NCBI GenBank assembly: GCA_022844125.1
Contig: JALHMI010000010.1
Span: 186,001 to 250,000, forward strand
Direction of reading: 5' to 3'
DNA: 64,000 nt
Source of the DNA: Pirellulales bacterium
Lineage (GTDB): Bacteria > Planctomycetota > Planctomycetia > Pirellulales > PALSA-1355
The stretch's first letter is position 1; each line of letters begins with the position of its first letter. This document shows, piece by piece, positions 41,494-51,853 of this stretch. A program made the translations under genes and the position numbers. The notes under the pieces were generated by a model. The model ran no database searches. It was not told the DNA's origin and saw only the letters and a list, made by a program, of their open reading frames with translations.

Positions 41494-42357
41494 ATGCGTA
41501 CGATGTTTTCGACCGCAGCGGCGCTGGCTGTGGGCCTGATTGCCGCAGTCGCGATGGGACAAGAAGGAGGACGTGATCCATCCCCCTCGGCGCTGCAGCC
41601 GGGTGCGCAACAGCCGGCTGCCCAAAGTCCGGCCCCACAGGATGCCACCCAGCCGGCGCCGCCTCCGGCTGTCGACCGGGATGCTCCGGCGCTAGGCAAT
41701 GATGGAGCTCAACCGAGCCTGACTCAGCCGACTGAAGGCGAAGAGCGGCTGGAAAATCGCGCGGAACTTCAGCGCGAAATCGATCGCACGGAAGCCCTGA
41801 ACGAGCGAGCTCTCAACGAACGGCAAGACGGCATCCTGGAGGATCGCGACGTCGGACGTGATGCTGCTGCCAATCGGGCGAACCGCTCGTTTAACGATTA
41901 CCGGGAGAACCGCAGTGCGGATGCAGATCGCAACGCGGAGCGTCGCACTGGCGACAATAATCGCTGGCGCTACGTCCGGCACAACAACCAGTGGTGGTAC
42001 TGGACGCCCCAGAGCACCTGGCTCATCTGGTCGGGCGACCGTTGGCTGCAGCAGGCCGAGTTCAACCGCCTCTATGCCGGCCGCCCGTACCAGGGTTCCT
42101 ATCGAACCGGATACCGTGGCGATGGGTTCGATGACGGCTACTACGACCGCGGCTATTATGGCCCAGGTCGCGGCTCCTACGGGCGCGACTACTACGGGCG
42201 CGGCTATTATGGGCGCGGTTATTATAGTCCGGGTTACTACGGTCCCGGCTACTACAACCCCGGTGCAGCTGCCGGCGCCAACCTTGGCGGGGCGATCGGT
42301 GGACGGGGCGGCGCTAATGTCGGCGCAGCGATCGGAGGCGCGATCAGCGGTTGGTAA
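41494..42357 (+). CDS. secreted protein with Pro-rich linker, Tyr/Gly-rich repeats and glycine-zipper-like C-terminus
   Basis: Signal peptide MRTMFSTAAALAVGLIAAVAMGQ; NNQWWYWTPQSTWLIWSGDRW; DRGYYGPGRGSYGRDYYGRGYYGRGYYSPGYYGPGYYNPG. Confidence 0.8.
   Translation: MRTMFSTAAALAVGLIAAVAMGQEGGRDPSPSALQPGAQQPAAQSPAPQDATQPAPPPAVDRDAPALGNDGAQPSLTQPTEGEERLENRAELQREIDRTEALNERALNERQDGILEDRDVGRDAAANRANRSFNDYRENRSADADRNAERRTGDNNRWRYVRHNNQWWYWTPQSTWLIWSGDRWLQQAEFNRLYAGRPYQGSYRTGYRGDGFDDGYYDRGYYGPGRGSYGRDYYGRGYYGRGYYSPGYYGPGYYNPGAAAGANLGGAIGGRGGANVGAAIGGAISGW
42136..42260 (+). repeat. in-frame degenerate 12-15 bp tandem repeats encoding (G/R)-G-Y-Y-x-(R/P)
   Basis: Repeated ggctattatggc / ggcgactactacgggcgc units visible directly. 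Confidence 0.75.
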
Positions 42358-42390
42358 GCGCGAACCTCACCACTTAGTCCTGATCAACCG

Positions 42391-42424
42391 TAGCTCGCCG
42401 ACCCCACGGTCGGCGAGCTATTTT
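42391..42424 (+). terminator. rho-independent terminator
   Basis: tagctcgccgacc ccac ggtcggcgagcta followed by tttt. Confidence 0.8.
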
Positions 42425-42505
42425 CTAGCGCATTGCCATTGTGTCCGGCGAAGCGGCACGACGATAATCGTCGCATCACCAGCCTTTCGTACTGCCGCCA
42501 ACGCC

Positions 42506-43129
42506 ATGAGTGACCAAGAGATCACGCGACTCTCGCTTAGCGACCTTCCCGTCGCGCGCGCGTCGATGGGGCGCGCCTTTCGCGATTACAACCTGATGGC
42601 GTATGCCAAACCAGGTCAGCGATCGGCCGCGGTTACGTCGTTGTACGGAGCAATTCTCAAGGATTGCTTGACCCATGGCGAAGTCTACGCCCATGGTCCG
42701 TGCAAGGGAGTCGCCGGCTGGCTGCCGCCATCGTGTCCGGCCCCCACGTTTCTCCGTCAGGCCCGGGCCGGCATGCTTGCCATCCCGTGGCATTTCGGCC
42801 TGCGCGGCTTTCGCATCCTGGACGCCTATGACAAGGTCGCCCGGCGATTGCATCACGATCACGCCCCCATGCCGCACTGGTTCCTGGCCGCGATCGGCGT
42901 CGACGCCGGGCATCAGGGCCAGGGAATCGGCAGCGCCCTGATGCGACCGATGCTCGAGCGGGCCGATCGCGAGGCAGTGCACTGCTGGCTCGACACCCAC
43001 CAGGAATCGAATGTCCGGCTCTACCAGCGCCACGGGTTCGTCGTCGCCGAGCGGGTCGAAATCCCCGGCCATCCGATTCCGGTCTATGGCATGCTTCGAC
43101 CGCCCCAGCGGCCTCAGGCAGCGACCTAG
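42506..43129 (+). CDS. GNAT family N-acetyltransferase
   Basis: IGVDAGHQGQGIGSALMRPMLERADREAVHCWLDTHQESNVRLYQRHGFVV. Confidence 0.88.
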   Translation: MSDQEITRLSLSDLPVARASMGRAFRDYNLMAYAKPGQRSAAVTSLYGAILKDCLTHGEVYAHGPCKGVAGWLPPSCPAPTFLRQARAGMLAIPWHFGLRGFRILDAYDKVARRLHHDHAPMPHWFLAAIGVDAGHQGQGIGSALMRPMLERADREAVHCWLDTHQESNVRLYQRHGFVVAERVEIPGHPIPVYGMLRPPQRPQAAT

Positions 43130-43243
43130 CCAAGATACCTGCCGCCGGGACGAAGTAGCTTCAATGGCGGGCATGCAGTCAGTAGAATCTAAGGGTGTCG
43201 AATCACCTGACCGACCCTCCCCCTTGATCGTCGAACGCACCGG

Positions 43244-43939
43244 ATGATGGAAGCACTCCCGATCATCATCTTTGTCGTCTTCGGCGGTCTGATTATCACG
43301 GGCGCCGTATTCTCGTGGCTCGGCGCCAAGCGGCGCCGCGAGGAAATGGCCGCGCTGGCGAATCGCCTCGGCTGGACCTACCGCGCCGGAAATGACAGCT
43401 CACTCCCCACGCGCTTTGCGGGCTTCAAGTTCCTCGAACGCGGCTCCAACCGATACGCCTACAACGTCCTTACGGGCACGTATCGAAATCGGGCCGCCTG
43501 CGCTTTCGACTATCACTACGAAACCCACTCGACCAATTCCAAAGGCAAACGCACCACGCATCATCATCATTGCTCCGTGGTCGTGCTGGAAACGGGACTG
43601 CCTCTCAAGCCGCTCACGATTCGGCCCGAGGGCTTTTTCGATCGCGTCGGAGAGCTCTTCGGTTTCGACGACATCGACTTCGAGTCTACCGAGTTCAGCC
43701 GGGCGTTCCACGTTTGGAGTCCCGATCGGGCCTGGGCGTTCGACATCATCCATCAGGAGACGATGGAATATTTGCTCGGCGCCCCGCGCTTCAGCATTGA
43801 GCTGCTCGGTCCGCGAGTCTTTATCTATCGGGCCCAGTGCTTCTCTCCGGCCGAATATCAAAGCGCCTTGGAGCTTTCCTCAGGTTTGATCGACAGGCTT
43901 CCCAAGTACCTGTTACGTGAATGGAAAGGAGCTGTTTAA
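43244..43939 (+). CDS. uncharacterised membrane-anchored protein upstream of LemA
   Basis: N-terminal TM MMEALPIIIFVVFGGLIITGAVFSWLG; stop overlaps the lemA start (TAATG). Confidence 0.8.
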   Translation: MMEALPIIIFVVFGGLIITGAVFSWLGAKRRREEMAALANRLGWTYRAGNDSSLPTRFAGFKFLERGSNRYAYNVLTGTYRNRAACAFDYHYETHSTNSKGKRTTHHHHCSVVVLETGLPLKPLTIRPEGFFDRVGELFGFDDIDFESTEFSRAFHVWSPDRAWAFDIIHQETMEYLLGAPRFSIELLGPRVFIYRAQCFSPAEYQSALELSSGLIDRLPKYLLREWKGAV

Positions 43940-44508
43940 TGGGCGAGTCGCTGATCCTGCTGGCCATCGTGGCGTTCGCGGCAATCCTGATCCTCGGGTG
44001 GGTAGCCGGCGCTTACAACGCGCTCGTTCGCTCGCGAAATGCCGTCAGTGAATCCTGGGCGGATATCGATACCGAACTGCACCGCCGCCACGATCTGATT
44101 CCGAACCTGGTCGAAACCGTCAAGGGCTATGCCACCCACGAACGTGAAACCTTCGAGCGCGTGATCCAGGCTCGTAACAACGCCGCTTCTCCGCATGCCT
44201 CGAAGGCCGAGCAGGCGAAAGATGAGAACGCCCTGACCGGCAGCGTCCGGCAACTGTTCGCCCTGGCCGAAGCCTATCCCGATCTGAAGGCCAATCAGAA
44301 CTTCATCGAGTTGCAGCAAGAGCTGGCCAATACGGAAGACCGGCTGCAGCGCTCGCGAAGGTTTTACAATGCGAACGTGCGGGACCTGGATAATCGACTG
44401 GAAACCTTCCCTTCGAACATCGTCGCGTCGATGTTTTCATTCAAGGCGGCCGAGTACTTTGAGGTTGATGAGCCTGCGGTTCGCCAGGCGCCAGTTGTCA
44501 AGTTCTAG
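43939..44508 (+). CDS. LemA family protein
   Basis: YNALVRSRNAVSESWADIDTELHRRHDLIPNLVETVKGYATHERETFE...; ATG 43939. Confidence 0.93.
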   Translation: MGESLILLAIVAFAAILILGWVAGAYNALVRSRNAVSESWADIDTELHRRHDLIPNLVETVKGYATHERETFERVIQARNNAASPHASKAEQAKDENALTGSVRQLFALAEAYPDLKANQNFIELQQELANTEDRLQRSRRFYNANVRDLDNRLETFPSNIVASMFSFKAAEYFEVDEPAVRQAPVVKF

Positions 44509-44676
44509 TCGCCAACTCGCGCGCCGGCAGCCCGCAAAGTTTGCCCGCCCCGCATGACCGCTACTCGTCAGGCGAAACCTGCGGCGGACGACTTTCTTTA
44601 GTGAGGTACACTTGTCGGGGCGTCGCCAGCGCGGCGGCGGCCCCGCCTTGTGTTCTCCACCGAAGGGGTTGGCCGA

Positions 44677-45522
44677 ATGCGTTTGGACTCTTTGCATTGC
44701 CTGGCGATCGCAGCCGCCGCGCTCTCCACATGCCTCGCACAGTTGGCCACTGCCGGTCAGCTTCCGCCCACTTTCGTCAGTACCTACCGACCGGCAGTCG
44801 AACGACTCAAGGCCGCGTACACCAAAGTATCGGTCGAGGGGACGCTCAGCGTCGACGTTCCCGGCGAAGGCAAGTCGAGCCAGCAGTCCTTCTCCTTCCG
44901 CGCCAGCGGCGACCAGCGCCGGCTCGACGTGACCACCACCGCCCAGCAGGGCATGGGTCTCGAAGTCGGCGCCAGCGAAGTGAACATGGCCACGCCGATC
45001 GGCTCGCTCAATACCTATAAGAAAGCCGGCTCCGACTTCTTCGACAACGCCCGAGAGCGGAAGTATGCCGGAGTCGTCGAAGGCATCGACCGCCGCTCGC
45101 TCATGAATCTGCCATACGCGTTCGATTCGTCTGGCACGATTCTCGATATGCTGCTGCGCTCGAGCGTGAAAGTCGGCAGCGTGAAGTGGATCCGCGCGCA
45201 GGGCGAACCGCTGGTCCAGGTCACGTATCAGGAAGAAGCACGCCACGCCGGCAGGTCCGGCGTCTGGAACTCGACGCTCACGCTCTCACCCCAGGACGGC
45301 TGGGCGCTGCGCAGCTTCACGCGGACGCTGGTCGGCTCGCAGCCCTATACACAGACCGGCCAGCTTGAATACGCCACCGGCGCCGACGGCATTCCCCTGG
45401 TCGAATCGATTACCGTCGAGACGACCGAGGGCTCGCGCGTCATTCGCCGCGAGTCCGTCTCGGTCAGCGATATCCAGTTCGGCGATCCGGGCCAAGAATG
45501 GTTCGATTCGTTCTCGTTCTAA
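44677..45522 (+). CDS. secreted protein of unknown function
   Basis: Signal peptide [27 protein letters not shown]; long ORF with coherent composition; shares stop region with gltX. Confidence 0.7.
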   Translation: MRLDSLHCLAIAAAALSTCLAQLATAGQLPPTFVSTYRPAVERLKAAYTKVSVEGTLSVDVPGEGKSSQQSFSFRASGDQRRLDVTTTAQQGMGLEVGASEVNMATPIGSLNTYKKAGSDFFDNARERKYAGVVEGIDRRSLMNLPYAFDSSGTILDMLLRSSVKVGSVKWIRAQGEPLVQVTYQEEARHAGRSGVWNSTLTLSPQDGWALRSFTRTLVGSQPYTQTGQLEYATGADGIPLVESITVETTEGSRVIRRESVSVSDIQFGDPGQEWFDSFSF

Positions 45523-47078
45523 TCCACGGCCTTGGCCAGCGCCGCGTCGATTCGCTTCAGGCAGGTCTCCTTGCCCAGAATCTCCAGGCAGTCATACAAG
45601 CCCGGGCCAACCGGTTTCCCGGTCGTCGCCACGCGGACCGCGTGAATGATATCGCCGGTCTTGATCCCTTCGCTGGCGACGAAATCGTGCAGCAGTTTCT
45701 CCAGGTTCGGCACGTCGTAAGGCTCGACCTTCGCCAGAGCGTCGCGGAACTTGGCCAGCAGCGCACGTGACTCCGGCTTCGAGAGGTGCTTTTCGAACGC
45801 CTTCTCGTCGTAGCTGATCTCGTCCTGAAAGAAAAAGTCTGCGTAGGCCAGGATGTCGCCAAAGACTTTCAGCCGGTCGCCCGCCGCTTCGATGATCCGC
45901 GTCAGCTTCGGCCCCACCTCGCACGGCGTGGGCTTCGGCACTAGCCCGGCCCGCTGCAGGTAGCCGAGCATCGTGGCCACGCGCTGCTTGATCGGCAGGG
46001 CCTGCATATAGTGGTCCTGAAACGCCCACAGTTTCTTGGGATCGAAACTGGCCGGGGCTTTCGTCACGCGCTCGAGCGAGAAGTTCTCGACGAGCATCGC
46101 GAGGTCCATGAACTCGGTCTTGTCGTCCAGCGACCAGCCCAGCAGCACCAGGTAATTGATGATCGCCTGCGGCAAGTAGCCAACCTGCTCATAGAAGTCG
46201 ACAATCACCGGATTGAACGTATCGGCGCTCGTCGCCAGTCCCAGTTGCTGGGCAATCGCCATCCCGTGTTCGTTCACCAGGGCAAAGTCGCGGTTCTTCA
46301 GATACTTGTCGAGCTTCCGCTTGCTGAGCTTGTTCTTGCTCCCGGGCTCGGCCACGTACGGCAGGTGCGCGTACTGCGGCAATTCGTAACCCAGCGATTG
46401 GGCGATAAACACCTGCCGCGGCGTGTTTGAAAGGTGCTCCTCGGCCCGAATCACGTGCGTGATCTTGAAGTCGTAATCGTCCACCACGCTTGCCAGGTGA
46501 TAAAGACATGTCCCGTCGGCTCGCTGGATCACATGGTCCTGCTCGCGGGCCCATTCGAACTCGACGCGGCCGCGCACGAGGTCGTCGAGCACGAGTGTGC
46601 CTTCGCGCGGCATCTTCAGCCGCACGACCGACTGCCGCCCCTCAGACTCAAAGTCGGCAGACTGCTGCGAGGTCTCAGCCATCCAGCGGCGGCTGTACAG
46701 GAACGGCCGCTTTTCGGCCTGAGCGGTTTCGCGCTCGGCTTGAATCTCCTCAGTCGTGGCGTAGTCGCGATAAGCCAGACCCGCGGCCAGCAGCTTGTCG
46801 ACCGCGGCCTGATACTGTGGCAACCGCTTCGACTGGTAGTACGGCTCGTAAGGACCGCCGACCTCGGGCCCTTCGTCCCAGTCGAGCCCCAACCATTTGA
46901 AGCCGTGCAGGATCGGCGCGAGGGCCGATTCGACGTTCCGCTCCGCGTCGGTATCGTCGATCCGCAGCAAAAACTGCCCGCCATGCCGCCGCGCGAACAG
47001 CCAGTTAAAGAGCGCCGTGCGGACGCCGCCAATATGCAGATAGCCGGTCGGACTGGGAGCGAATCGGGTGCGAACCAT
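45519..47078 (-). CDS. gltX: glutamyl-tRNA synthetase
   Basis: [26 protein letters not shown] (HIGH region), KLSKRK (KMSKS-type). Confidence 0.95.
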   Translation of the reverse strand: MVRTRFAPSPTGYLHIGGVRTALFNWLFARRHGGQFLLRIDDTDAERNVESALAPILHGFKWLGLDWDEGPEVGGPYEPYYQSKRLPQYQAAVDKLLAAGLAYRDYATTEEIQAERETAQAEKRPFLYSRRWMAETSQQSADFESEGRQSVVRLKMPREGTLVLDDLVRGRVEFEWAREQDHVIQRADGTCLYHLASVVDDYDFKITHVIRAEEHLSNTPRQVFIAQSLGYELPQYAHLPYVAEPGSKNKLSKRKLDKYLKNRDFALVNEHGMAIAQQLGLATSADTFNPVIVDFYEQVGYLPQAIINYLVLLGWSLDDKTEFMDLAMLVENFSLERVTKAPASFDPKKLWAFQDHYMQALPIKQRVATMLGYLQRAGLVPKPTPCEVGPKLTRIIEAAGDRLKVFGDILAYADFFFQDEISYDEKAFEKHLSKPESRALLAKFRDALAKVEPYDVPNLEKLLHDFVASEGIKTGDIIHAVRVATTGKPVGPGLYDCLEILGKETCLKRIDAALAKAVD

Positions 47079-47208
47079 GAGCGGGATGAGTCCAAGTGAA
47101 TTCGATTGGAAGCGAACCGCCCATTATGCCGCAGCGGGGAAAACTGCGAAAGGACGGGACGAACCGATGATCGCCAAAAGGATCACAGCAACGCCAGACC
47201 GCGGTGAA

Positions 47209-48075
47209 TCATCCTTCCTTCGGCAATTGCCACGCAATCTCGACCAAAAACTTCGCCAGCCGCTCGGAGGCCGTCAGCGCGTCTTCCTTGAGCTGCCACA
47301 TGTCCTTGATGCTCCCCGGACGGCGGATGATCGCGCCGGCAGCTGCGCCGAGCATCCCGGCGGTGGATTTCTTTTTCACGAGCACGTCGATGTCATGCGG
47401 CAGTTTGCGGCCGACTTCATCGATGATCGCGCGGACGCACAGCAAGCGGAACTTCTCGCGACTGCACACCTCGGCCACGGCCATCGTCTCCATGTCGACG
47501 GCCAGAGCCCCGTGTTTCTCACCGAGCGAGTGTTTCTCGGCTGGATCATCGATCACGCGGTCCACGGTGAGCAAGCGTCCCACGTGCAGCCGCGGGGCGG
47601 GGGGCATCTTCAGATCAAGCGCGAGCGTGTGGCCTTGAGCATCCACCAGGCTGTCCGCCATCAGGATGTCGTTCTGCTTGAGCCGCTCGTCGAGCCCGCC
47701 AGCGAAACCGGCTGAGATGACCCACTGTGGATGATGCCCGTCGATGAGAGCCTGCGTAGCCCGGGTGGCATTCTCGCGACCCATGCCGCTCTCGATGACG
47801 ACCATTCGCCGGCCGCCCAGGCCACCCTCGCGAGCAACAAAGCCGGCCCCTTCGGTTTTGATCAGGCCTGCGAGCTTATCGACGAAGCAGCCCGACTCGC
47901 TCGACAGAGCGAACACCAGCCCCACGTGGCACACTTCAGGCTTCTTCGGCTCGGTCGGCCCCGGCTCAACTCCGGCCGGCTGCTGCATCGCCTGTCCCGC
48001 CGCCTGCATCGCGGCCTCGCGCATCTTCTGCTGCGCTTGGCCCATCAGGTAGTTGCGGAGAAGCATTTGCCACAT
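47209..48075 (-). CDS. phosphorylase-superfamily protein, likely HpnG (hopanoid biosynthesis)
   Basis: VISAGFAGGLDERLKQNDILMAD nucleosidase/phosphorylase motif; ALAVDMETMAVAEV; next to hpnH and shc. Confidence 0.75.
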   Translation of the reverse strand: MWQMLLRNYLMGQAQQKMREAAMQAAGQAMQQPAGVEPGPTEPKKPEVCHVGLVFALSSESGCFVDKLAGLIKTEGAGFVAREGGLGGRRMVVIESGMGRENATRATQALIDGHHPQWVISAGFAGGLDERLKQNDILMADSLVDAQGHTLALDLKMPPAPRLHVGRLLTVDRVIDDPAEKHSLGEKHGALAVDMETMAVAEVCSREKFRLLCVRAIIDEVGRKLPHDIDVLVKKKSTAGMLGAAAGAIIRRPGSIKDMWQLKEDALTASERLAKFLVEIAWQLPKEG

Positions 48076-48135
48076 GGCGAGAGACTCGGCGAGGACGGTG
48101 TCTTGCGGCCAACCATTGTAGACCGCTGAGCCTTC

Positions 48136-48340
<205 letters not shown>

Positions 48341-48378
48341 GGCGAGCGCACCAGCATGCGACTAAACCGCCTCGCCAC

Positions 48379-49398
48379 TCACGCCATCTGCCACAGGGCC
48401 ATCTTCAGCGTGTCGCCGAGACGGCGGTTCACGCCGAGCACGGCGGCCGGCTCGAAGCCGCAGTGGACCATGCAATTCTCGCAGCGCGGATCGTTTCCGC
48501 GGCCGAGCTTATCCCAATCGGTCTTTTCGACCAGGTCGGTGTAGGTCTTGTGATGCGTGTCGGTGATCAGGTAGCAGGGGCCCTTCCAGCCGCGCACGTT
48601 GCGCGTCGGGTTGGCCCAGGCCGCGCACTTCAGGTCGCGTTCGCCGCGGAGGAACTCCAGGTAGATCGGCGAGGTGTTCAGCTTGAAACCCTTGAGCAGC
48701 GTTTTGGCCTGTTTGAATTTCGCGTGAATGTCCTCGCGCGTCATGAAGATCTCTTGCGCGCCCAGCGGGTTGATCTGCTGCACAGCCTGGTAGCCATAGG
48801 CCGGCGACATCATGAACCCATCGACGCCCAGTTCGGTCAGGTATCCGAGCAGCACGGCGATCTCGTGCATGTCGGTTTCCTTGTAGATCGTGGTGTTCGT
48901 GCAGACCAGAAAGCCCGCCGCCTTGGCGGCCTTGATGCCTTCGATGGCTTCGGCGAAGACGCCCTCGCGTTCGACGGCCATGTCGTGCGTGGCTTCCATG
49001 CCGTCGAGATGCACATTCCAGAAGAAGCGGCTGGTGGGCTTGAAGCCGCTGAGCTTCTTGCGCGTGAACATCCCGTTCGTGCACAGGTAGATGTGCTTCT
49101 TGCGCTCGAGGATCTTGGCCACGAGCTCTTCGATGCCAGGATAGATCATCGGTTCGCCGCCGCAAATGCTCACGCAAGGCGAGCCGCACTCGTCGACCGC
49201 GGCCAGGCACTCGTCGACCGTGAGCTTGTCCTTAATCGTGCCGACGTATTCGCGGATCCGACCGCAGCCGGTGCAAGTGAGATTGCAGGCGTGCAGCGGC
49301 TCGAGCATCAACACCAGCGGAAATTTCTTCTCGCCAGAGAGCTTCTTCTTAAGCATGTAGCTGGCCATCGTGCTGGTCAGCGAAAGCGGAAAACGCAT
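48379..49398 (-). CDS. hpnH: adenosyl-hopene transferase HpnH (radical SAM)
   Basis: LEPLHACNLTCTGCGRIREY radical SAM Cys motif; ISICGGEPMIYPGIEELV-like region; start ATG 49398. Confidence 0.92.
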   Translation of the reverse strand: MRFPLSLTSTMASYMLKKKLSGEKKFPLVLMLEPLHACNLTCTGCGRIREYVGTIKDKLTVDECLAAVDECGSPCVSICGGEPMIYPGIEELVAKILERKKHIYLCTNGMFTRKKLSGFKPTSRFFWNVHLDGMEATHDMAVEREGVFAEAIEGIKAAKAAGFLVCTNTTIYKETDMHEIAVLLGYLTELGVDGFMMSPAYGYQAVQQINPLGAQEIFMTREDIHAKFKQAKTLLKGFKLNTSPIYLEFLRGERDLKCAAWANPTRNVRGWKGPCYLITDTHHKTYTDLVEKTDWDKLGRGNDPRCENCMVHCGFEPAAVLGVNRRLGDTLKMALWQMA

Positions 49399-49456
49399 CG
49401 GGATCCTCCCTCGTGCGTGAGTGTTTCTTGTGGAAGCTTCGTTGTGCTGTTTGCTT

Positions 49457-49602
<146 letters not shown>

Positions 49603-49615
49603 ACCAGTTCTCTCT

Positions 49616-51754
49616 CTATCTATTTGTCTCGGCCGAGGCGAACTCCGTCGCCAGCCCGCTGAACGCTTCGTGGCGGGCACGCTCGGCGGCCGGATCGGCC
49701 ATCGCCTGCGACCATTCGCCCAGGGCGAGCAGCGGAAAGTAGATCGGGTAATAGTGGTAGCGGAGGTAGAACACGAGCGGAAAGCCGGTGCCGGTAAACT
49801 CCGTTTCGTGCCAGGTGCCGTCCTCGCACTGCGTGTCGACCAGGTACTTCGCGGCCCGGGCCACTGCGTGGCTGCGAGCGTGACCGGCAGCGATCAGCCC
49901 TAGCATGGCCCAGGCGGTTTGCGAGGCGGTCGGCGATCCCTGGCCGCGCAGATGCGGCTGGGCGTAGGTGTCGGGCGACTCACCCCAACCGCCGCACGGC
50001 TGCTGATAGGCGAGCAGCCAGTTGGCGCCGCGAACCATCGCCGGATCATCCTGGGGCACTCCGACAGCGGCCAGTCCGACGAGCACCTGCCAGGTGCCAT
50101 AGATATAGTTCACGCCCCAGCGGCCGAACCAACTCCCGTCGGCCTCCTGGTTGGCGCGGATGTAGGCGAGCGTGCGATCCACGACGGGGTCGCCCACCGT
50201 GCGGCCGAGCTTGCCGAGCATCTCGAGCACGCGACCGGCAAGGTCCGGCGTGCTGGGATCGATCATCGCGTTGTGATCGGCGAACGGCACGTGGCACAGG
50301 AACTCATGATCGTTGTTGCGATCGAACGCACCCCAGCCGCCGTCGCGATTCTGCATGGTGAGAACCCAGTTCACGGCCCGCTGCATCGCGGCAGGCGTCT
50401 GCTCGATGAGAGCCAGTTGCCGACGCGCCTCGGCAGGGTTCGAGCCGGTGGCGGCGCCAACCCAACTGCGATCGCTGCCGGCCGCGTCGATCGCCTGCAT
50501 CTGGCTGGCCAGCGACATCACGACCATGATCGAGTCGTCCACGTCCGGATAGAACTCGTTGGCGTACTCGAAGCACCAACCACCGGGCTCGGCCTTCACC
50601 GTGCTGGCCCAATCGCCACGGCGCGTGACTTCCATCTTCAGCAGCCATTCAACAGCCTTGCGCGAGGAAGGATGTTCGGCGGGAAGGCCCGCGGCGGCGA
50701 GTGCTCGCAGCGTGATCGCGGTGTCCCAGACGGGCGACTTGCACGGCTGCAGGCGGATGGTGCCCGCCTCCTCGATCATCAGGCCGTTCAGGTGCTCGTA
50801 GCAGTACTTCAGCTCGGGGCTGTCGTCCTTATAGCCCAGGCACTTCAGTGCGATGATGCTCCAGACCATGGGCGGGAAGATTGCGCCCAGGCCTTCGCTG
50901 CCGGCGAAGCGTTCGACCGTCCACTTCTCGCACCGCTTGATCGCGCGGTTGCGGACCGGCTGCCAGAACTTGCGCGGACCGATGAACTTCAGCGTGCGAT
51001 CGACGACGCGGAAGAAGCGATCCCAGCTCACCAGCCCGCCTGCTTCTTTACCGGGGCAGCGGAGTTCCGGCCACTCGTGCGGTTGTTTGAGAAACAGCTC
51101 CGAAATGCCCAGGTCTGCAGCGAGCTTCGTCACCGGCTGAATGGCCGACATGATCGAGAGCGGCACGATGATCGTTCGCGACCAGGCGCTCACCCGATAC
51201 AGATTGATTGGAAACCAGGTGGGGAGCAGCACGGCCTCGGGCGGAACCGCGGGGCACTGATCGTAGGGAATCTGGCCCAGCAGGGCGAGATAGAACCGGG
51301 TGAAGCTGTTCACCGCGTCGGCCCCGCCATGGGCGAGGATCGCCCGGCGAGCCCGCTGCATCGCCTCACTACTGGGCTCGTAGCCGGTGAGCTTGAGGGC
51401 GAAGTACGCCTTCACGCTGACGCTAATGTCCACCGCGCCCCCAGGATGCGTGGTCCAACCACCGCCGGCGAGCTGCTTGTTATAGATGTACCGGGCACAC
51501 TTGCGGGCGACGTCGCCCGTGTGCTGACCGAGGAAGGCCAGCAGCAGGACGTATTCACTTTCGAGGATCGTGTCCCCTTCGAGCTCGGCACACCAGTGGC
51601 CGTCCGTATGCTGCTGCTCGACGAGCCAGGCGCGGGTCCGCTGGATGGCGATCTTAAGCGAGTCGGCCAGCCGCGCGTGCGGGCCGTGCGAAGATGGCGC
51701 GCCTGCCGACTCCTGATCGAGCGAAACAGCGCGCACGGGCGAGTTCGTAATCAT
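49616..51754 (-). CDS. shc: squalene-hopene cyclase
   Basis: Repeated QxxxGxW motifs (QNRDGGWGAF, QPCGGWGES, QCEDGTWHE), FYPDVDDSIMV (DxDD). Confidence 0.96.
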   Translation of the reverse strand: MITNSPVRAVSLDQESAGAPSSHGPHARLADSLKIAIQRTRAWLVEQQHTDGHWCAELEGDTILESEYVLLLAFLGQHTGDVARKCARYIYNKQLAGGGWTTHPGGAVDISVSVKAYFALKLTGYEPSSEAMQRARRAILAHGGADAVNSFTRFYLALLGQIPYDQCPAVPPEAVLLPTWFPINLYRVSAWSRTIIVPLSIMSAIQPVTKLAADLGISELFLKQPHEWPELRCPGKEAGGLVSWDRFFRVVDRTLKFIGPRKFWQPVRNRAIKRCEKWTVERFAGSEGLGAIFPPMVWSIIALKCLGYKDDSPELKYCYEHLNGLMIEEAGTIRLQPCKSPVWDTAITLRALAAAGLPAEHPSSRKAVEWLLKMEVTRRGDWASTVKAEPGGWCFEYANEFYPDVDDSIMVVMSLASQMQAIDAAGSDRSWVGAATGSNPAEARRQLALIEQTPAAMQRAVNWVLTMQNRDGGWGAFDRNNDHEFLCHVPFADHNAMIDPSTPDLAGRVLEMLGKLGRTVGDPVVDRTLAYIRANQEADGSWFGRWGVNYIYGTWQVLVGLAAVGVPQDDPAMVRGANWLLAYQQPCGGWGESPDTYAQPHLRGQGSPTASQTAWAMLGLIAAGHARSHAVARAAKYLVDTQCEDGTWHETEFTGTGFPLVFYLRYHYYPIYFPLLALGEWSQAMADPAAERARHEAFSGLATEFASAETNR

Positions 51755-51853
51755 GTTAGGGCCTCCATGCTGCGAATCATCCCTGACTCGCCGGGATCGG
51801 CTGAGGGTTCACCGATCGCGTCAATCTATGCCATGCCGCGCGCGCGGGCAAGG

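Noticed and set aside
42136-42260. Short tandem repeats considered as a CRISPR-like array
   Set aside because: In-frame coding repeats (Gly/Tyr) with no constant repeat-spacer structure.
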